A DNA stretch of 32,580 nt from Verrucomicrobiota bacterium (GCA_027619375.1 JAQCFL010000013.1:1-32580); one strand, 5' to 3'. Positions 9,389 to 16,744 are shown, counted from the stretch's first letter. A program made the numbers and translations. The notes: a model not told the origin generated them from the letters alone.

Positions 9389-9460
9389 AGAAAGGGGGCA
9401 GTCCTAGAAAGGGTAACAGTTTAGCTGATTTTCTGGTCACACTAGAAAGGGGTCAGTCCT
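9389..9460. repeat. REP-like direct repeat pair
   Basis: AGAAAGGGGGCAGTCCT at 9389-9405 and AGAAAGGGGTCAGTCCT at 9444-9460 are identical at 16 of 17 positions and start 55 bases apart. A third partial copy, AGAAAGGG, lies at 9406-9413. CCAGAAA at 9387-9393 and TTTCTGG at 9430-9436 form an inverted repeat across the first interval. The layout resembles dispersed REP-type elements; no transposase is nearby. Confidence 0.6.
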
Positions 9461-10030
9461 TGAAATCGAGCAATTGGCCCGAAAGCCATTACGCTCAAGG
9501 TCACCTGAAACTGTATAACCGCGCACCCACCCCCTTGGGGCTTCGAGCCACTCGACGATTCCGCCGAGGAGCAATGACAGCATAAAACGCCATATAAAAC
9601 GGCATGTGGATCAACCGACACTACTTCCACCATTCTTGCCCTCTCTCACCTCCATCATTTCCGTGAAGAATCGGCGTTTCTCGCGTTGCTCGGGACCGGA
9701 AAAAATCGATGACCAGGACCCTTCCAACAAACCCACGCGCCGAAGGTGCGCAGGCAATCTCCGCCCCACCCTTCCGCACTACACATGTGGCCCATCGAGA
9801 TTGTTTAAGTTGGTCGGTTAAGCGTATCCGATTAAGGGCTGCGGTTAAGGGTCCGTTGAAGTGTTGGTTGACGGGGAGAGTTTGACACTCTTGGTCGAAC
9901 ACTTGCTCGTCCTCTTGAGCGCCACCCTTAATCGGATCCCCTCAATCGGCCCCCTTCCATCGGCCACGCAACGGCAACAATTCAACCCATCGGCAACACT
10001 CCGCCAGCCACAAATTCCGTGGCAGGCCCG
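9461..10030. other. 570-base region without a convincing gene
   Basis: Short frames exist on both strands, but none has a recognisable domain, consistent codon usage or a start with a ribosome binding site. Base composition is less C-rich than the flanking genes. Apart from the hairpin at 9826-9937, described separately, I see nothing definite here. Decayed coding DNA is possible. Confidence 0.5.
9826..9937. repeat. nested long hairpin with 13-bp outer arms
   Basis: The outer arms ATCCGATTAAGGG (9826-9838) and CCCTTAATCGGAT (9925-9937) are perfect complements. Inside them AAGTGTT (9859-9865) pairs with AACACTT (9898-9904), and the core AGAGT-TTGAC-ACTCT (9877-9891) closes the hairpin. Related direct copies GGTTAAG, GATTAAG and GGTTAAG occur at 9816, 9830 and 9842. 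This could be a miniature element, a structured RNA or a terminator-like structure; there is no T-run. Confidence 0.5.
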
Positions 10031-10741
10031 CTATCTGGAACGGGGCGCCCGACCCGCCGCAATCTTCCGCGCAATCCCCTTCGCCTCCGGAGTCAGCTTC
10101 TCGATCCCCAGATACCGCTTCAAAAACCAAAGCCCATCTTTCGCCGGCCACTCGGGGATCCGTCGATACATCTTCGCCAGATCAAGATCGAACATCTTCG
10201 GCGAGTTCGGACCGGGATACTTGGTGCGCTCCAAATCAATGAGGCAGGCCTTGTAGGTCTCAGGATGCACCGGATGGCCGTTTTCCATCCCAATGTTGAT
10301 GTAAATATGCCGCGGGTAGAGGGCGTTGTGGATGATGCCCTTCTCGTGCATATTCTTGATCAACTTCACCACCGCACCAAGGACCGCCAGACGTTGGGCG
10401 CGGCGCGGCCAGCCATGCGCCTCACACCACTCCACGTAGTCGCAGATCGGAACCATGCCCTGCAGTTCCTCCGAGACGAGGATGCTCTGCCGATGCCCTC
10501 CCTGCTTCCTCGTCGCAAAGTGCACATAGCGCAGGGTCGGAACCCCCGCCGCCTCCAAGCGCCGAAAATTCCGCCATTCCAGCTCGAAGGTCAAAATGCG
10601 CCGCAGCTTCAGAAGAATATTGTTCGGGTAGTGATTCTGTTGGCGCTTTAGATACACCGTCCGCCCATCCGGAAGGGTCAGCCTCGAAACGTGACTCCAG
10701 GATACCTCCGCATCCTTTCCCCGAAAATTCCCCTCCTCCAC
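10031..10741 (-). CDS. InaA-type lipopolysaccharide kinase family protein
   Basis: A 236-residue kinase-like protein. The N-lobe Lys is in RTVYLKRQQNHY, the helix aC Glu region is around LTFELEWRNFRRLEAAGVP, the catalytic-loop segment is MHEKGIIHNALYPRHIYIN, and the metal-binding motif is ACLIDLERTKYP. This is the InaA/WaaP pattern, in which a loop like HxALYPxH replaces the canonical HRD. Such proteins phosphorylate LPS core sugars in some Proteobacteria, but members lacking the Asp may work differently. It starts at GTG 10741; no better upstream codon follows the in-frame stop. It faces the other kinase gene (8738-9379) across the repeat region and does not share its transcript. Confidence 0.75.
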   Translation of the reverse strand: MEEGNFRGKDAEVSWSHVSRLTLPDGRTVYLKRQQNHYPNNILLKLRRILTFELEWRNFRRLEAAGVPTLRYVHFATRKQGGHRQSILVSEELQGMVPICDYVEWCEAHGWPRRAQRLAVLGAVVKLIKNMHEKGIIHNALYPRHIYINIGMENGHPVHPETYKACLIDLERTKYPGPNSPKMFDLDLAKMYRRIPEWPAKDGLWFLKRYLGIEKLTPEAKGIARKIAAGRAPRSR

Positions 10742-10777
10742 CAGGTCTGAGGTGGCAGAGGTCGCGATGACTTAAGA

Positions 10778-11119
10778 GTGACAATCGGGGCGCATCTGAC
10801 ATCCTCGCTAGCTGTGAGCAAGACGGAACCAGAACCGCTGTCGATTGGCGGAGTGTTAGGCTTTTTAGCCATGGGGCTAATCTCCATTTTGTTGCTCAAT
10901 TCAGGCGTCACCCAGTTGAGGGATGCGCATAGCCACTCAGGGAGCGGAACCGTTCGATACGGAGATCCGGATGGGCCGGAATGGGATGAAGAGGTCTCTG
11001 AGGGGCAATACAAGCGGCACAACTACGTGAATGGTGGGTTCCTTCTACTGGCGGGAGCGGTTTGTGGATGGGGGACTTGGATATTGTTTCCCGACTTCAA
11101 GAGTTCAAAAAAGTCGTGA
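10778..11119 (+). CDS. small two-helix membrane protein, unknown function
   Basis: A 113-residue frame with two hydrophobic segments, GGVLGFLAMGLISILLLNSG (about residues 24-44) and GGFLLLAGAVCGWGTWILFP (about 86-105). They are separated by a polar, acidic loop (DPDGPEWDEEVSEGQYKRHN). The N- and C-termini are polar, and the tail is basic (KSSKKS). The start is GTG 10778; an in-frame GTG at 10814 is an alternative. It diverges from the InaA-type kinase, 36 bases away. The family is not recognised; the regular membrane pattern makes a real gene more likely than chance. Confidence 0.5.
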   Translation: MTIGAHLTSSLAVSKTEPEPLSIGGVLGFLAMGLISILLLNSGVTQLRDAHSHSGSGTVRYGDPDGPEWDEEVSEGQYKRHNYVNGGFLLLAGAVCGWGTWILFPDFKSSKKS

Positions 11120-11188
11120 GAGCCTGAACGGGATAGTATCGAGGATAGCCATTGCGAGGCTCTTGGAGGCGGGCATCATGATAGGTCC

Positions 11189-11497
11189 TTATTTCAGCTT
11201 TCGGAAAGCCACCACGAAGTAGGCACCCGCCCCCGCATCGAGGAAACGCCACACGACCTTGTCGAAGTGGAGCGGGACAATCGGGTTGAAGACCAGCGCC
11301 ACGAAGCCCATGCCCCACATCCACCCGGGGGAGTCCTTCATGCGAAACGCGGCGGCGAGCCCTACGGCGAAGACCACCCACCGGACCAAGCGGTAAAACC
11401 CATACGGCAAATCCGCGATGGCGACGAACGCAAGGATCGCCGTCGCCAGCAAGACCCACGGAGGGAGCCAGTCAGCTTTCTTGGTTTCGCGGTTCAT
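11189..11497 (-). CDS. DUF6804-like small membrane protein
   Basis: This 102-residue protein has three hydrophobic segments: WVLLATAILAFVAIADLPYG, LVRWVVFAVGLAAAF and GFVALVFNPIVPLHF. The pattern DLPYGFYRLVRW followed by FNPIVPLHFDKVVWRFLD matches a widespread small inner-membrane family (DUF6804) of unknown role. It begins 10 bases after the stop of the upstream gene. A strong Shine-Dalgarno (AGGAGA) sits in the last codons of that gene just before its ATG at 11497, so the two are translated from one transcript. Confidence 0.7.
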   Translation of the reverse strand: MNRETKKADWLPPWVLLATAILAFVAIADLPYGFYRLVRWVVFAVGLAAAFRMKDSPGWMWGMGFVALVFNPIVPLHFDKVVWRFLDAGAGAYFVVAFRKLK

Positions 11498-11507
11498 GAC
11501 TCTTCTC

Positions 11508-11969
11508 CTAGAATATGAAGGGGCAACCCACGAGCGCGATTCCCTCTCCTATCCACATCGCTCGATGCATGACGGTCGCTTCCTGAGCTTCAGTCACCCC
11601 AGAAAACTCTCCATCCCGCATGGCCTGATCCTCATTCAGGCGAAGCAACTTGAGCTTGTAGAACCTGAAAATGCCGCGACCCACCAAGAGAGCGACCAGA
11701 AGACCAAGCGCCAAAATGCCCGCGTGCGCTTCACCAAATGCCGTCTTGGCTGCCCAACCCAGAATGAAGAACCAAGCGATGGTTCCACCCATGCCCTGCA
11801 TCGCGCCAAAAACCGCTCCTCCTCTCGCCCTCGCAACGCTGGTCGGTAGCTTGAAACAGGCGCTGACAATGACGATCGGAAGCGCAAACACCGGTCCAAC
11901 AAGCAAATAGACGAGATCCCCACGGCCCAATAAAGCGTAAAGCATCACAGCATACGCGAGGATTTCCAT
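11508..11969 (-). CDS. polytopic membrane protein, unknown function
   Basis: A 153-residue protein with about four hydrophobic helices: ILAYAVMLYALL, DLVYLLVGPVFALPIVIVSA, GGTIAWFFILGWAAKTAF and AGILALGLLVALLVGRGIF. A charged cytoplasmic stretch (KLKLLRLNEDQAMRDGEFS) and a final short hydrophobic end follow. ATG 11969 opens the frame. It is the first gene of a two-gene unit with the DUF6804-like gene. I do not recognise the family. It diverges from the XRE-type regulator across about 100 bases that hold a dyad. Confidence 0.6.
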   Translation of the reverse strand: MEILAYAVMLYALLGRGDLVYLLVGPVFALPIVIVSACFKLPTSVARARGGAVFGAMQGMGGTIAWFFILGWAAKTAFGEAHAGILALGLLVALLVGRGIFRFYKLKLLRLNEDQAMRDGEFSGVTEAQEATVMHRAMWIGEGIALVGCPFIF

Positions 11970-12007
11970 GCCCCCGTTCTACCCATACACGCGCCCGACG
12001 CAAGAGA

Positions 12008-12023
12008 GTAGCGTAACCGCTAC
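12008..12023. promoter_or_regulatory. candidate operator dyad between divergent genes
   Basis: GTAGCG-TAAC-CGCTAC is a perfect 6-bp dyad with a 4-base centre. It sits 48 bases upstream of the ATG of the XRE-type regulator and 38 bases upstream of the divergent membrane-protein gene. Position and symmetry fit autoregulation by a helix-turn-helix dimer; binding is inferred only. Confidence 0.35.
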
Positions 12024-12071
12024 AGCATTTCCGCACATTCACCGGAGCCCGTGCGCCTGCGATACTGCCCA

Positions 12072-12353
12072 ATGGCCAGCAAGGAAGCGGGAGAGATGGT
12101 CGCCGCAATGGCGGAGGTTCTCGGGGAGCGGAGGAAAGCCGCCGGGGTGTCCATGAACGCCCTCGCGGCGGGGAGCTACCTCGACCGGGCGGCGCTCCAC
12201 CGGGCGGAGGCGGGAGACCGCATCCCCGCGCTGCCGTTCTGGATCGACTGGGCCGACACCCTCGGGACCTCACTCGAAGACGTGGCCAAGGAGGCGCGGA
12301 AGCGGGTCCGCAAGAAGGCGGCGCAACCGCCCAAGCGGAAGCCGCTCATGTAG
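12072..12353 (+). CDS. small XRE-type helix-turn-helix regulator
   Basis: The 93-residue product carries an XRE/HTH_3-like DNA-binding domain: MAEVLGERRKAAGVSMNALA, then a recognition helix region YLDRAALHRAEAGDR and ALPFWIDWADTLGTSLEDV, filling about residues 12-72. The tail is very basic (RKRVRKKAAQPPKRKP). ATG 12072 is preferred because GTG 12051 adds only seven unsupported residues. It probably regulates itself and perhaps the divergent membrane-protein pair through the dyad at 12008-12023. Single small XRE regulators of this kind are common in accessory DNA near tRNA genes. Confidence 0.7.
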   Translation: MASKEAGEMVAAMAEVLGERRKAAGVSMNALAAGSYLDRAALHRAEAGDRIPALPFWIDWADTLGTSLEDVAKEARKRVRKKAAQPPKRKPLM

Positions 12354-12766
12354 GGAGAGGCGGGAACGCTACCATCCTACAGAAGAAATCACCACGCCAT
12401 CACAGGCCCTCACCACCGCAACGGCGCTCCATCCGTTGGGGTCCCCCCACCCCCACCCCCGGTGGTGCCTTCTCACTTCGGCGAGGATCGAAGGTTTTTC
12501 TTCACGCGTCCGCTCCAACGGGCCGGACCTGCCGCCACCGTTCCGCCGTGTCTGCCATCCCTACGGAATTCCCGACAGCCCGACCATGCAACGCCCGCGC
12601 CAGCGGGGGCGGCGACGTTGGAGCCACGGCCGGGCGCACAAACTGAGAGCGGGAAGTGGCTCCATCGCGCAACCGAGAATCGAGAAACGGCCAAGAAGTG
12701 GCCAAGAAGGTAAATTTGAGAAAATATCGGGCCTCCAAAAACCACCGTAACCCACTGAGCACAAAA
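12354..12766. other. gene-free stretch downstream of the tRNA, with a tandem 11-mer
   Basis: No gene is supported across these 413 bases. Close to the tRNA 3' end is a tandem pair GGCCAAGAAGT/GGCCAAGAAGG (12689-12710) in an A/T-richer patch. Together with the tRNA end this could be a worn insertion site, but no second copy of the tRNA end is seen to the left. Confidence 0.4.
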
Positions 12767-12841
<75 letters not shown>

Positions 12842-12897
12842 ATTTTGTGCCGGGCCACCCCACTTTCGAGGGGCCGCCTCGCCTTCGAGACGGGGCG

Positions 12898-12924
12898 AAT
12901 ATACCGGGGCCGGGAGCCTGTCGA
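12898..12924 (-). promoter_or_regulatory. possible promoter of the tRNA gene
   Basis: On the minus strand TCGACA (near TTGACA) is followed after 15 bases by TATATT (12898-12903), about 57 bases before the tRNA 5' end. The -10 box is good, but the spacing is shorter than the usual 17, so this is only a candidate. Confidence 0.35.
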
Positions 12925-13000
12925 CAGCAAAATATCCCTTCCGGGCCCATCCGCGAAGCTTTGACAAGCCCCGCCGCCCCCCCCAGATTCGCGCCTGCCC

Positions 13001-14350
13001 GTGACATCCCCCTCCCTTACCCTCCTCACCCGCGCCAACGAAATTGGCGCCAATTGCTACCTACTCGAACTGGCCGGCCTCCGCATCATCATCGATGCCG
13101 GCATGCACCCCAAGGAAAGTGGTCGCGCCGCCCTGCCCCGCTACGAGGACCTCCCCTTCGACAGTATCGACGCCATTCTCGTCAGCCACTCCCACCTCGA
13201 CCACGTCGGCACCCTCCCGGTCCTCATGATGGACCAACCCAGCGCCCGGGTCTACATGACCCAACCCACCGCCGCCCTCGCCGACGCCCTCCTCCACAAC
13301 TCGGTCAACGTCATGACCTCCCAGCGCACCGAACTGGGCATCGACGAATACCCCCTCTACACCCACGAACAACTCGACGACTGCGAACGCCGCTTCGAGG
13401 GACGCCACTACGACAAACCCTTCGACATCGATTTCGACGGCACCGTCCGCGCCACCTTCTACGACGCCGGACACATCCTCGGCTCGGCCGGCATCCTCAT
13501 CGAAGGCGACGGCAAACGCATCTTCTACACCGGCGACATCCACTTCGAGGACCACGCCCTCTCCAAAGGTGCCCTCTTCCCGGACCTCCAGGGCCTCGAC
13601 GCCCTCATCGTCGAAACCACCCGCGGCGATAGCGAACGGCGGGCCGGCTACACCCGCCAGTCCGAAGAGAACCGCTTCATCGATTGCATCAACCTCGCCC
13701 TCGACCGCGGTGGCTCCGTCCTCATTCCCGTCTTCGCCATGGGCAAGACCCAGGAGGTCCTCACCATGGTCCACGAGAACAAGGACAGCCGCCGCCTCCC
13801 CGATGTCCCCGTCGTCATCGGCGGGCTCAGCACAAAAATGACCGTCGTCTACGACAAGTTCGCCGACTCCACCCGCCGCGTCCATCCCGGCTTCAGGATC
13901 CTGCGCGACATGAAAATCTCCACCGGCAACCGCCGCAAACGCCAATCCATCCGCTACAACCCCGGCACCATCTACGCCCTCTCCAGCGGCATGATGTCCG
14001 AAAAAACGGTCTCCAACAACTTTGCCCGGGGCTTCCTCGACGACCCGCGCAACTCCCTCCTCTTCGTCGGCTACACCGATCCTTCCACCCCAGGATACCG
14101 CATCAGGACCGCCCAACGCGGCGACATGATCGACCTCAGCCAGGATTTTGCCCCCGTGAAACTCGACTGCGACGTGGAGGTCTTCGACTTCAGCGGCCAC
14201 GCCCCACGCGATCAGATCCTCGACTTCATCCGCAAAACCAACGCCCCGCAGAACATCCTTGTCCACGGTGACACCCCCGCGATGCAGTGGTTTGCCGACC
14301 ACCTCGAGCACTCCACCATCCCCAAAACGGGCCAGAAAACCCCGCTCTAG
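13001..14350 (+). CDS. beta-CASP metallo-beta-lactamase-fold ribonuclease/hydrolase
   Basis: The 449-residue protein starts at GTG 13001 and has the full metallo-beta-lactamase signature: HSHLDHVG (residues 63-70), the third His in DAGHILGS (158) and the bridging Asp in YTGDIHF (179). It then has beta-CASP motifs: the acidic motif A in VETTRGDSERR, the His of motif B in FDFSGHAPRDQI and the final ILVHGDTPA. This architecture is shared by CPSF73-like and archaeal-type RNA nucleases that act in RNA processing and decay in the cytoplasm. Its length and simple architecture fit the bacterial YSH1-type group rather than RNase J, which has extra C-terminal domains. Its stop codon overlaps the stop of the convergent OmpH gene. 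Confidence 0.85.
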   Translation: MTSPSLTLLTRANEIGANCYLLELAGLRIIIDAGMHPKESGRAALPRYEDLPFDSIDAILVSHSHLDHVGTLPVLMMDQPSARVYMTQPTAALADALLHNSVNVMTSQRTELGIDEYPLYTHEQLDDCERRFEGRHYDKPFDIDFDGTVRATFYDAGHILGSAGILIEGDGKRIFYTGDIHFEDHALSKGALFPDLQGLDALIVETTRGDSERRAGYTRQSEENRFIDCINLALDRGGSVLIPVFAMGKTQEVLTMVHENKDSRRLPDVPVVIGGLSTKMTVVYDKFADSTRRVHPGFRILRDMKISTGNRRKRQSIRYNPGTIYALSSGMMSEKTVSNNFARGFLDDPRNSLLFVGYTDPSTPGYRIRTAQRGDMIDLSQDFAPVKLDCDVEVFDFSGHAPRDQILDFIRKTNAPQNILVHGDTPAMQWFADHLEHSTIPKTGQKTPL

Positions 14351-14940
14351 CGGGCCCCCGTTTTAAGCCGCTCCATCAGGAGGGCGGTGATGTCCGTCGC
14401 CTCGCAGCGATGCAGCACGAACGGCATCTCCCGGCCGCCCATCGCCGAACTGTCGAGCACGTAGTGATAGCCGACACTCTTCGCCTCCTCCTGCACCAGA
14501 ACGCAAATCTCCTTTCGGACCCCCTCCATCCGCCACTTCCTCTCCTCCTCCAACGCCGCACTCCGCCGCTGCATGTAGTCCCGGCGTTCCCGATCCCATT
14601 CCACCCCTTCCTGCGTCTTCTTCATGAACTCATTGCCAAATTCCCGCCTCTCCGCTTCACCCAGCCTGGGATCGCTCATCTGATCCCGCAGGTCGCCCAA
14701 CTCCGCCTCAATTTCCCGCAACCGCGCCAACCGCTCCTCATTTTCTTCACGGATCCGCTCCCGCTCCTCGTCACCAAGTTTCCCCGCTGCGATCATCCGG
14801 GGACAACCCTCCAACAGCAGGCTCATGTCCACCGTGGCGATCCTCATCCGCTCCCGATCCCCATGCATCCAGACCGCACCCATCCCCACTGCCACAAAGC
14901 AGAAGAGGACCAGCAATGAAAACAGCGTGGATCGATTCAC
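14347..14940 (-). CDS. OmpH/Skp-like periplasmic chaperone, paralogue 1 (most divergent)
   Basis: This 197-residue protein starts with a hydrophobic signal or anchor segment (STLFSLLVLFCFVAVGMGAVW). The family start RIATVDMSLLL follows, then a long charged coiled-coil arm (EENEERLARLREIEAEL ... KKTQEGVEWDRERRDYMQRRSAALEE) and the C-terminal cap YHYVLDSSAMGG ... ATDITALLM. Skp-type trimers carry unfolded outer membrane proteins across the periplasm. The arm shares KTQEG and YxQRRxAAL with the other three paralogues in this block, but the body is more acidic and the cap differs (MPFVLHRCEATDIT). Missing cleavage residues may mean it stays membrane-anchored. It is the last gene of the block, 31 bases after the single-TM protein. 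Confidence 0.78.
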   Translation of the reverse strand: MNRSTLFSLLVLFCFVAVGMGAVWMHGDRERMRIATVDMSLLLEGCPRMIAAGKLGDEERERIREENEERLARLREIEAELGDLRDQMSDPRLGEAERREFGNEFMKKTQEGVEWDRERRDYMQRRSAALEEERKWRMEGVRKEICVLVQEEAKSVGYHYVLDSSAMGGREMPFVLHRCEATDITALLMERLKTGAR

Positions 14941-14971
14941 CAGATGTTAGTCCCCCAAGTCGCCTCCGCGT

Positions 14972-15412
14972 TCAAAACGATCCGTCAAAACCGAACCGTT
15001 CCACCTCATCGGCATAGTCCGTCACCATCAGCAGGGCGTCCGAGGTGAAATCAAACTCGCACCCGGACTTCCGGGCCAGCGCGGCGACCTGCTCCGCGCT
15101 CATCGCCCTCATCTCCACCCCTTCCCCCGTCGCCACCAACAGCAGCGACCACGGCCCACCCCAGGCCGCAGGCTCCTCCACCGCGATCGGAGCCGGCACC
15201 TCGGGAGGCAGGATGGCCCCCAAGGCACTGCGTCCCCCTTCCTCCCGGCCTGCAAACAAACCCCACACCACCATCAGGAGCACCAGCATCGCCCCCTCCA
15301 CCGCCCGCCTCCGGATCTTGGCCCGACGCCTGGCCGCCACCGCCCGGAGCGTGACACCCAGAATCTCCTCCCCCTGCCGGTCTGCAAAGTCGATCATTGT
15401 CGTCCTATTCAT
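14972..15412 (-). CDS. single-TM protein overlapping the sigma factor gene; candidate anti-sigma factor
   Basis: A 146-residue protein with a basic cytosolic N-terminus (AVAARRRAKIRRRAVEG), one hydrophobic helix (AMLVLLMVVWGLFAG, about residues 42-56) and a periplasmic part of about 85 residues ending in ERFGFDGSF. Its ATG lies in the sigma factor's last codons, so the genes overlap by 8 bases, a sign of coupled translation. That position and topology are typical of anti-sigma factors. However, the N-terminal part lacks the HxxxCxxC zinc motif of the common zinc-binding class, so the role is an inference. An in-frame ATG five codons later is possible. Confidence 0.6.
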   Translation of the reverse strand: MNRTTMIDFADRQGEEILGVTLRAVAARRRAKIRRRAVEGAMLVLLMVVWGLFAGREEGGRSALGAILPPEVPAPIAVEEPAAWGGPWSLLLVATGEGVEMRAMSAEQVAALARKSGCEFDFTSDALLMVTDYADEVERFGFDGSF

Positions 15413-15956
15413 TGTTCATCATCTTCAGGCGCAGGCGCTTCCGCAGCCGCGCCAGTTTCGATTCGATGGCCTTCGGCGTGCTGCACGCCTCCCGGGCCAG
15501 TTCCTGGTGACTCCATCCTTCCACGCAGGAGCGCAGCACGAGGCACCGGTCCCCCTCCGACAATTCCTCCAACACCTCGCCCATCCGCGTCCGTTCCCCC
15601 TGGCCCGAAACTTCCCGCGTCTCCTGCCAGTGCGCATATTTCTCCATCAAGGCCAGACGCCGTTTCCGCTGGCGGGCCCGGTCGATCAACTCGCAGCGCA
15701 ACAAACACCGCATCCACGCCTCCAGCGATCGGGCATCGGGCATCGCCTTCACGTGCCGCAGGATGCGCAGGTAGGTCGCCTGCACCAGATCCCCCGCCTC
15801 CTGCCCCGACACCCCCCGCGAGCCGGCATAGGCCATCAGGAACTGAAAATACCGCGCATGAAATTCCCGCCAGGCGCCCTCCTCGCCCGCCTTCATCCCC
15901 GCCGTGAGCCGACGACAATGCTCGGGAGTGAGGGCGGTTTCACGGGGCTCAGGCAT
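15405..15956 (-). CDS. ECF-type RNA polymerase sigma factor
   Basis: This 183-residue protein has sigma-70 region 2 (ISG-like start, then EAGDLVQATYLRILRHVKAM and the helix SLEAWMRCLLRCELIDRARQ, about residues 50-97). After a linker comes region 4 (ELSEGDRCLVLRSCVEGWSHQELAREACSTPKAIESKLARLRKRLR). The lack of regions 1.1 and 3 and the length make it an ECF sigma factor. It sits between two OmpH genes, all on the minus strand, so it may control envelope chaperone expression; the target promoters are unknown. Its stop codon overlaps the start of the candidate anti-sigma gene. Confidence 0.88.
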   Translation of the reverse strand: MPEPRETALTPEHCRRLTAGMKAGEEGAWREFHARYFQFLMAYAGSRGVSGQEAGDLVQATYLRILRHVKAMPDARSLEAWMRCLLRCELIDRARQRKRRLALMEKYAHWQETREVSGQGERTRMGEVLEELSEGDRCLVLRSCVEGWSHQELAREACSTPKAIESKLARLRKRLRLKMMNNE

Positions 15957-16001
15957 GGGGCGAATCTTTACCGGTCTTCGAACCCTGAAACGTCCATCCG
16001 T

Positions 16002-16637
16002 TCATTCTCCAATTCCTCCCGCCACATCCGCTTCCTGTTCCGGGGCATCCTTGTTCAGATCCAGCAACAACCCCGCCGTCATGTCGGCCGCATCCTTCGT
16101 GTAAAGCAGGAACGGCACCTGCGAGGCACTCAGCCCCGATTGATCGAAGACGTAATCGTAATCATCCTCCTTCGCCCGAGCCTCCACCAAACGCCGGATC
16201 TCCTCCAAAATCCCCCGCATCCGCTGCACCATCTTCTCGTTGAGCGCGGCATTCCGGCGCTGCAAATATTCCCGACGCTCCCGATCCAGCGCCACCCCTT
16301 CCTGCGTCTTCATCTGGAAGTCCTTGAACAACTCCTGCTTCCTCATGTCGCTGATCGAGGGATCCTCCAATTGCCTGCGCAAATTCTGCAACCCCTCCTC
16401 CAACTCCCGGATCCGCGACAAGCGCTCGTTGTTTTCCTTCTGGATCCGGGCCCGCTCCACGTTGATTTGCTTCTGCGCCTCGTTGGTCCGATGGTAGTCC
16501 TTGAACAACTCCTGCATGTCCACCGTCGCGATCTTCAGGGCATTCTCCGCCCCCGCCGTGGGCGCCAAAGCCAGCATCGTGGAAAGTAAAAATCCGCAAA
16601 CAAGCATCCGGCAGCTGGGAAGTGTGTCAATCATCAT
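16002..16637 (-). CDS. OmpH/Skp-like periplasmic chaperone, paralogue 2
   Basis: The 211-residue protein starts at the first of two adjacent ATGs (16637), preceded by GGGGTGAG as a Shine-Dalgarno-like stretch. The signal peptide is MLVCGFLLSTMLALAPTAGA. The mature part begins LKIATVDMQELFKDYHRTNEA, forms a long coiled arm, and ends in the cap DYDYVFDQSGLSASQVPFLL and LNKDAPE. The fold fits Skp, a periplasmic holdase for outer membrane proteins. It is close to 90 percent identical to the paralogue at 17811-18449 (my hand count: 18 differences in about 165 residues), so the two arose by a recent duplication around lpxD. Confidence 0.85.
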   Translation of the reverse strand: MMIDTLPSCRMLVCGFLLSTMLALAPTAGAENALKIATVDMQELFKDYHRTNEAQKQINVERARIQKENNERLSRIRELEEGLQNLRRQLEDPSISDMRKQELFKDFQMKTQEGVALDRERREYLQRRNAALNEKMVQRMRGILEEIRRLVEARAKEDDYDYVFDQSGLSASQVPFLLYTKDAADMTAGLLLDLNKDAPEQEADVAGGIGE

Positions 16638-16744
16638 GGTCTCACCCCCAAGACGCCCCTCACCCACCCCACCCCTCGCCCTTCCAAAAAAAATCTGCCG
16701 GCCTCAGAATCCCCACACCCCAGACCATCAATCGGACAACCCGG

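Noticed and set aside
9621-9902. Minus-strand 93-residue open frame
   Set aside because: No domain, no ribosome binding site, and it overlaps the hairpin; likely chance.
11119-11163. Terminator between convergent genes: AGAGCCT/AGGCTCT
   Set aside because: The stem is 7 bp with a 31-base loop and no T-run, so it is too weak to call.
12473-12762. Minus-strand open frames just downstream of the tRNA 3' end, examined as an integrase remnant
   Set aside because: No integrase motif (Arg, His-x-x-Arg, Tyr) is readable in any frame.
13061-14311. Long minus-strand open frame opposite the beta-CASP gene
   Set aside because: It is the C-rich codon mirror of the real gene; its product is low-complexity Gly/Asp/Val.
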